A stretch of DNA of 64,000 bases from Paracoccus maritimus. Lineage in GTDB: Bacteria > Pseudomonadota > Alphaproteobacteria > Rhodobacterales > Rhodobacteraceae. The stretch is taken from assembly GCF_025195095.1 (NCBI RefSeq), contig NZ_JANAVZ010000001.1:602956-666955 (forward strand). The letters are read 5' to 3'. The notes beneath the pieces are model-generated. The model did not search any database. It saw only the letters and a program-made list of their open reading frames with translations, and was not told where the DNA came from. Below, piece by piece: positions 59,570 through 64,000 of the stretch. Position 1 is the stretch's first letter, and every line of letters starts with the position of its first letter. Made by a program: the position numbers and the translations under genes.

Positions 59570-60505
59570 ATGCGCGCGCCCCTGATATCGCCCTTTCGCC
59601 GGGTCAGCCCGGCCTCGATCACCACCCAGCCGCTTCAGCCTGGCGACAACCTGCGCGGTGCGGTGCTGATGTGCCTGTCCATGCTGGGATATGGCTGCAA
59701 CGACGCGGTGATGAAATACGTGACACAGACGATGCCTCTGTATCAGGCCATCGCGCTGCGAGGCGTCGCGATGGTGGTGGTGCTGTGGTTTCTGGCACGG
59801 CGCGAGGGCGGGTTGCAGTTGCGACTGGCGCGCGGCGATCGCTGGCCGATGTTCTGGCGTGTGTTGGGCGAGGTCGGCTCGACGGTCCTGTTCCTGAATG
59901 CCCTGCGTGCCATGGCAATCGGCGACCTTGCGGCGGTGATGCAGTCGCTGCCCCTGGCGATCATGCTGGCCGCGGCCGTGTTCTTTGGCGAACCGTTGGG
60001 CTGGCGCCGCACCTCGGCGGTGGTGGTCGGCATGATCGGGGTAATGCTGATCCTTCGCCCGGGCAGCGGGACGTTCGGCATCTGGGCCCTTGTCGCGCTG
60101 GCGGCGATGCTGCTGATGGTCCTGCGCGACATGGTGACACGACTGTTCGGTCGGCATGTCGGATCGGCCTCGATCGCGTTCTATGCGGCGCTTAGTGTCG
60201 CGGTCACCGGCTTCGTCGGGGTGATCTGGGATGGCTGGGTTGCGCCGGATGTGCGGCAGCTTGCGCTGCTGGTTCTCAGCGGTGCGTTCCTGACGCTGGG
60301 ATATCTGACGGCGGTCGCGGCCATGCGCGTGGGCGAGATTTCCTATGTCGCGCCGTTCCGCTATACCTCGTTGCTGGTTGCGATCGTTGCCGGGTTGCTG
60401 ATCTTCGGGGAATGGCCGGATTCCTGGACATGGATCGGCGCGATCCTGATCGTCGGGGCAGGGGGATACACCATCTGGCGCGAAGCGCAGTTGCAGCGGT
60501 CTTGA
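59570..60505 (+). CDS. EamA/DMT-family permease
   Basis: Inner-membrane protein of 311 residues with ten predicted TM segments in two EamA repeats, e.g. LRGAVLMCLSMLGYGCNDAV, the AIALRGVAMVVVLWFLA loop and IGDLAAVMQSLPLAIMLAAA. DMT permeases export or import metabolites; the substrate cannot be read from sequence. ATG 59570 is chosen because the protein match starts there; the frame continues upstream without support. It is a lone gene inserted between rpoC and rpsL, separated by terminator and promoter on either side. Confidence 0.9.
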   Translation: MRAPLISPFRRVSPASITTQPLQPGDNLRGAVLMCLSMLGYGCNDAVMKYVTQTMPLYQAIALRGVAMVVVLWFLARREGGLQLRLARGDRWPMFWRVLGEVGSTVLFLNALRAMAIGDLAAVMQSLPLAIMLAAAVFFGEPLGWRRTSAVVVGMIGVMLILRPGSGTFGIWALVALAAMLLMVLRDMVTRLFGRHVGSASIAFYAALSVAVTGFVGVIWDGWVAPDVRQLALLVLSGAFLTLGYLTAVAAMRVGEISYVAPFRYTSLLVAIVAGLLIFGEWPDSWTWIGAILIVGAGGYTIWREAQLQRS

Positions 60506-60567
60506 CCCCGGGGCCATGTGGTGTCTCGATGAACCGGCCAGGGCGGCATCGGCATTCGCGGGTTGTG

Positions 60568-60596
60568 TTGACACCCTATCCGATTCCCCCTATACG
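60568..60596 (+). promoter_or_regulatory. Promoter of str operon
   Basis: Perfect TTGACA -35, 17-base spacer and TATACG -10 in the 296-base gap before rpsL. The expected start near 60603 leaves a roughly 200-base leader, with no gene in it. Confidence 0.82.
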
Positions 60597-60801
60597 CCCG
60601 ACACCCGGCGGGAAACCGCATCGGGGACCAGAACCTGTGTGGTCACGATCCGGGCCAAAAATGCCCCGATCCTCTGGAATTTGACCATCCACCCCTTTCG
60701 GGGCCGGATGGGTTTGGCGTTTTGCGATTCGCGCAGAATGCCGTCGAGAAGTGGCGCAGCCGGTCGGCTGCGAGTATTGACAGAGCAAGACGGGGAACCG
60801 A

Positions 60802-61173
60802 ATGCCGACGATTCAACAGCTGATCCGCAAACCGCGGCAGCCCAGGGTGCAGCGCAGCAAGTCGATGCATCTTCAGGGATGTCCGCAGAAGCGCGGCGTC
60901 TGCACGCGCGTCTATACCACGACGCCGAAGAAACCGAACTCCGCTATGCGTAAGGTGGCCAAGGTCCGCCTGACGAATGGCTTCGAGGTCATCTCCTACA
61001 TTCCGGGCGAAAAGCACAACCTGCAGGAACACAGCGTCGTGCTGATCCGCGGCGGCCGTGTGAAAGACCTTCCGGGTGTCCGTTACCACATCCTGCGCGG
61101 TGTGCTGGATACCCAGGGCGTCAAGGATCGTCGTCAGCGTCGTTCGAAATACGGCGCCAAGCGTCCGAAATAA
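60802..61173 (+). CDS. rpsL: Ribosomal protein S12
   Basis: 123 residues; decoding-centre protein. Contains [18 protein letters not shown] (Lys43 region) and [14 protein letters not shown] (Lys88 region). Both lysines that mutate to streptomycin resistance are wild type. First gene of rpsL-rpsG-fusA-tuf, 12 bases before rpsG. Confidence 0.99.
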   Translation: MPTIQQLIRKPRQPRVQRSKSMHLQGCPQKRGVCTRVYTTTPKKPNSAMRKVAKVRLTNGFEVISYIPGEKHNLQEHSVVLIRGGRVKDLPGVRYHILRGVLDTQGVKDRRQRRSKYGAKRPK

Positions 61174-61185
61174 GGAGAGGCATCA

Positions 61186-61656
61186 ATGTCCCGTCGTCAC
61201 GCCGCTGAAAAGCGCGAAATCCTGCCCGACGCCAAATATGGCGATCGCGTGCTGACCAAATTCATGAACAACCTGATGGTTGACGGCAAGAAATCGACCG
61301 CAGAGCGAATCGTCTACAACGCGCTGGAGCGCGTCGAAGGCCGCCTCAAGCGCGAACCGATCGAAGTCTTCCACGAAGCCCTGGACAACGTGAAGCCTTC
61401 CGTCGAAGTGCGTTCGCGCCGCGTCGGTGGTGCCACCTACCAGGTTCCCGTCGAGGTCCGCCCCGTCCGCCGCGAGGCGCTGGCGATCCGCTGGCTGATC
61501 ACGGCCGCGAAGAACCGTAACGAGAATACGATGGAAGAGCGCCTTGCAGGCGAGCTGGCCGACGCCGTCAACGGCCGCGGCACCGCCGTGAAGAAGCGCG
61601 AAGACACCCACAAGATGGCCGACGCCAACAAGGCGTTCAGCCACTACCGCTGGTAA
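61186..61656 (+). CDS. rpsG: Ribosomal protein S7
   Basis: 156 residues; nucleates assembly of the 30S head and in enteric bacteria represses the str operon. Contains [20 protein letters not shown], the rRNA-contacting [17 protein letters not shown] and the C-terminal [17 protein letters not shown] precedes ATG 61186. fusA follows after 18 bases. Confidence 0.99.
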   Translation: MSRRHAAEKREILPDAKYGDRVLTKFMNNLMVDGKKSTAERIVYNALERVEGRLKREPIEVFHEALDNVKPSVEVRSRRVGGATYQVPVEVRPVRREALAIRWLITAAKNRNENTMEERLAGELADAVNGRGTAVKKREDTHKMADANKAFSHYRW

Positions 61657-61674
61657 AGCGAAAGGATCCCGACC

Positions 61675-63798
61675 ATGGCACGCGATTATCCGCTGCAGCG
61701 TTATCGCAACTTCGGCATCATGGCCCACATCGATGCCGGCAAGACGACGACGACCGAGCGCATCCTTTTCTACACGGGCAAGTCGCACAAGATCGGCGAA
61801 GTGCATGACGGCGCCGCGACCATGGACTGGATGGAACAGGAACAGGAACGCGGCATCACGATCACGTCTGCCGCGACCACCACGTTCTGGCAGCGCCAGG
61901 AAGACCCGACTGCCGACGGCACGTCGGACACCAAGTACCGCTTCAACATCATCGACACGCCGGGTCACGTCGACTTCACCATCGAGGTGGAGCGTTCGCT
62001 GGCCGTTCTGGATGGCGCGATCTGCCTTCTGGACGCCAATGCCGGCGTGGAGCCGCAGACCGAAACGGTCTGGCGTCAGGCCGACCGTTACAAGGTTCCG
62101 CGGATCGTGTTCGTCAACAAGATGGACAAGATCGGCGCGGACTTTTTCAACTGCGTCAAGATGATCAAGGACCGCACCGGCGGCACCCCGTGCCCGATCG
62201 CCCTGCCGATCGGCGCCGAGGACAAGCTGGAAGGCATCATCGACCTGATCAAGATGGAAGAGTGGACTTGGCGCGGCGAGGATCTGGGTGCGTCCTGGAC
62301 CCGCCAGCCGATCCGCGACGAACTGAAGGATCAGGCCGAGGAATGGCGCAACAACATGATCGAGCTTGCCGTCGAGCAGGACGATGATGCGATGGAAGCC
62401 TATCTGGAAGGCAACGAGCCTGACGAAGATACGCTGCGCCAGCTGATCCGCAAGGGCACGCTGTCGCTGTCGTTCTTCCCGGTCGCTGCCGGTTCGGCGT
62501 TCAAGAACAAGGGCGTCCAGCCGCTGCTGAACGCGGTCATCGACTTCCTGCCCGCGCCAATCGACGTGCCGGTGCTGAAGGGCTTCAGCCCCGATGACGA
62601 GACCGAAGAGCGCAACATCGAGCGTCCTGCCGACGATTCCGCGCCGTTCTCTGCGCTGGCGTTCAAGATCATGAACGACCCGTTCGTCGGTTCGCTGACC
62701 TTCACCCGGATCTATTCGGGCGTGCTGAAGAAGGGCGACTCGATCATCAACTCGACCAAGGGCAAACGCGAGCGTATTGGCCGGATGATGATGATGCACT
62801 CGATCAGCCGCGAAGAGATCGACGAGGCATTCGCGGGCGACATCATCGCGCTGGCCGGTCTGAAAGAGACCACCACCGGTGATACGCTGTGCGATGCCAG
62901 CAAGCAGGTCGTCCTGGAGACCATGACCTTCCCCGATCCGGTTATCGAGATCGCGGTCGAGCCGAAGTCGAAGGCCGACCAGGAAAAGATGGGTCTGGCC
63001 CTGCAGCGTCTGGCGGCAGAGGATCCGTCCTTCCGCGTCGAGACCGATCTGGAATCGGGCCAGACGATCATGAAGGGCATGGGCGAACTTCACCTCGACA
63101 TCCTGGTCGACCGCATGAAGCGCGAGTTCAAGGTCGAGGCGAATATCGGCGCCCCTCAGGTGGCCTATCGCGAGACCATCTCGTCGCAAGCCGAGATCGA
63201 CTACACGCACAAGAAACAGACCGGCGGTACCGGTCAGTTCGCGCGCGTCAAGCTGGTCATCACCCCGACCGAGCCGGGCGAAGGTTACTCGTTCGAAAGC
63301 AAGATCGTGGGCGGTGCGGTGCCGAAGGAATATATTCCTGGCGTCGAGAAGGGCATCAAGTCGGTGATGGATTCCGGCCCGCTGGCGGGCTTCCCCGTGA
63401 TCGACTTCAAGGTCGCCCTGATCGACGGTGCCTTCCACGATGTCGACTCGTCGGTTCTGGCCTTCGAGATCGCCTCGCGCGCGGCAATGCGTGAAGGGCT
63501 GCGCAAGGCCGGCGCCAAGCTGCTGGAGCCGATCATGAAGGTCGAGGTGGTCACGCCCGAGGAATACACGGGGTCGATCATCGGCGATCTGACCAGCCGT
63601 CGCGGGATGGTTCGCGGGCAGGACAGCCGCGGCAACGCGAATGTCATCGACTCGTTCGTTCCGCTGGCCAACATGTTCGGCTACATCAACAACCTGCGTT
63701 CCATGTCGTCGGGCCGCGCGGTGTTCACGATGCAGTTCTCGCATTACGAGGCTGTACCGCAGAACATCTCGGACGAGATCCAGAAGAAATACGCATAA
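61675..63798 (+). CDS. fusA: Elongation factor G
   Basis: 707-residue translocation GTPase. G1 [15 protein letters not shown], switch region [12 protein letters not shown]3 DTPGHVDF and G4 [10 protein letters not shown] are intact. Domain IV and V segments ([26 protein letters not shown]) follow. Full length, with no fusidic-acid-type change obvious by eye. It lies between rpsG and tuf, as in the canonical str operon. Confidence 0.99.
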   Translation: MARDYPLQRYRNFGIMAHIDAGKTTTTERILFYTGKSHKIGEVHDGAATMDWMEQEQERGITITSAATTTFWQRQEDPTADGTSDTKYRFNIIDTPGHVDFTIEVERSLAVLDGAICLLDANAGVEPQTETVWRQADRYKVPRIVFVNKMDKIGADFFNCVKMIKDRTGGTPCPIALPIGAEDKLEGIIDLIKMEEWTWRGEDLGASWTRQPIRDELKDQAEEWRNNMIELAVEQDDDAMEAYLEGNEPDEDTLRQLIRKGTLSLSFFPVAAGSAFKNKGVQPLLNAVIDFLPAPIDVPVLKGFSPDDETEERNIERPADDSAPFSALAFKIMNDPFVGSLTFTRIYSGVLKKGDSIINSTKGKRERIGRMMMMHSISREEIDEAFAGDIIALAGLKETTTGDTLCDASKQVVLETMTFPDPVIEIAVEPKSKADQEKMGLALQRLAAEDPSFRVETDLESGQTIMKGMGELHLDILVDRMKREFKVEANIGAPQVAYRETISSQAEIDYTHKKQTGGTGQFARVKLVITPTEPGEGYSFESKIVGGAVPKEYIPGVEKGIKSVMDSGPLAGFPVIDFKVALIDGAFHDVDSSVLAFEIASRAAMREGLRKAGAKLLEPIMKVEVVTPEEYTGSIIGDLTSRRGMVRGQDSRGNANVIDSFVPLANMFGYINNLRSMSSGRAVFTMQFSHYEAVPQNISDEIQKKYA

Positions 63799-63802
63799 GG
63801 GC

Positions 63803-64000
<198 letters not shown>

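Noticed and set aside
60516..60953. 145-codon frame across the str promoter into rpsL
   Set aside because: Covers the promoter and leader and overlaps rpsL in another frame; no homologous features.

Overview
The window comes from a high-GC alphaproteobacterium, most likely a Rhodobacteraceae member close to Paracoccus. The basis is codon and GC character, the protein sequences (HWE kinase, short non-canonical glutamyl-tRNA synthetase, 1381-residue RpoB, 1413-residue RpoC) and the block secE-nusG-rplKAJL-rpoBC leading into rpsL-rpsG-fusA-tuf. The genus is inferred by recall, not by a search. Most of the window is intact, dense core chromosome. I see no CRISPR array, insertion sequence, prophage or rRNA gene.

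Layout. 0-5 kb: malate synthase G, leuB, a terminator, a lipoprotein lytic transglycosylase and a small conserved protein. 5.3-8.7 kb: YbaK-type deacylase, aldo/keto reductase, and a divergent kynurenine pair (HGGYW-type formamidase and kynureninase) with a palindrome between them. 8.8-14 kb: a translationally coupled RND efflux operon with two adaptors and one pump. 14.2-16.2 kb: msrA, msrB and a nitronate monooxygenase on the minus strand. 16.4-20.1 kb: overlapping genes for an ABC exporter, YgfZ and DinB. 20-24.6 kb: DoxX protein, EF-P, a small conserved protein, a PfkB sugar kinase, a metallopeptidase and gltX, then tRNA-Met.

25-36.3 kb is the only accessory-looking stretch. It lies between tRNA-Met and nadE. 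It holds an internally deleted alpha/beta hydrolase, an AbrB-family membrane protein, a DctB/DctD two-component system, a TAXI-type TRAP importer (binding protein plus fused permease), and then a decayed locus. In that locus the first quarter of an argininosuccinate-lyase-like secreted enzyme runs out of frame into a remnant of an RTX/Calx-beta/VCBS/SGNH surface protein, which carries a further frameshift. The likely original theme is uptake and processing of a carboxylate, with the matching enzymes lost. The DctD-like regulator carries GAFAGA instead of GAFTGA in its sigma-54 contact loop.

36.3-47 kb returns to core genes: nadE, a secreted protein with 18 MORN repeats, an HWE kinase, proline iminopeptidase, ubiG, a MarR regulator, a Nit amidase coupled to glutaredoxin, comF, a methyltransferase-like protein lacking a recognisable SAM loop, hemH and tRNA-Trp. 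47.3-64 kb holds the secE-nusG, ribosomal protein and RNA polymerase genes with an L10 leader, a strong terminator, a DMT permease, and the str operon behind a near-consensus promoter, ending inside tuf.
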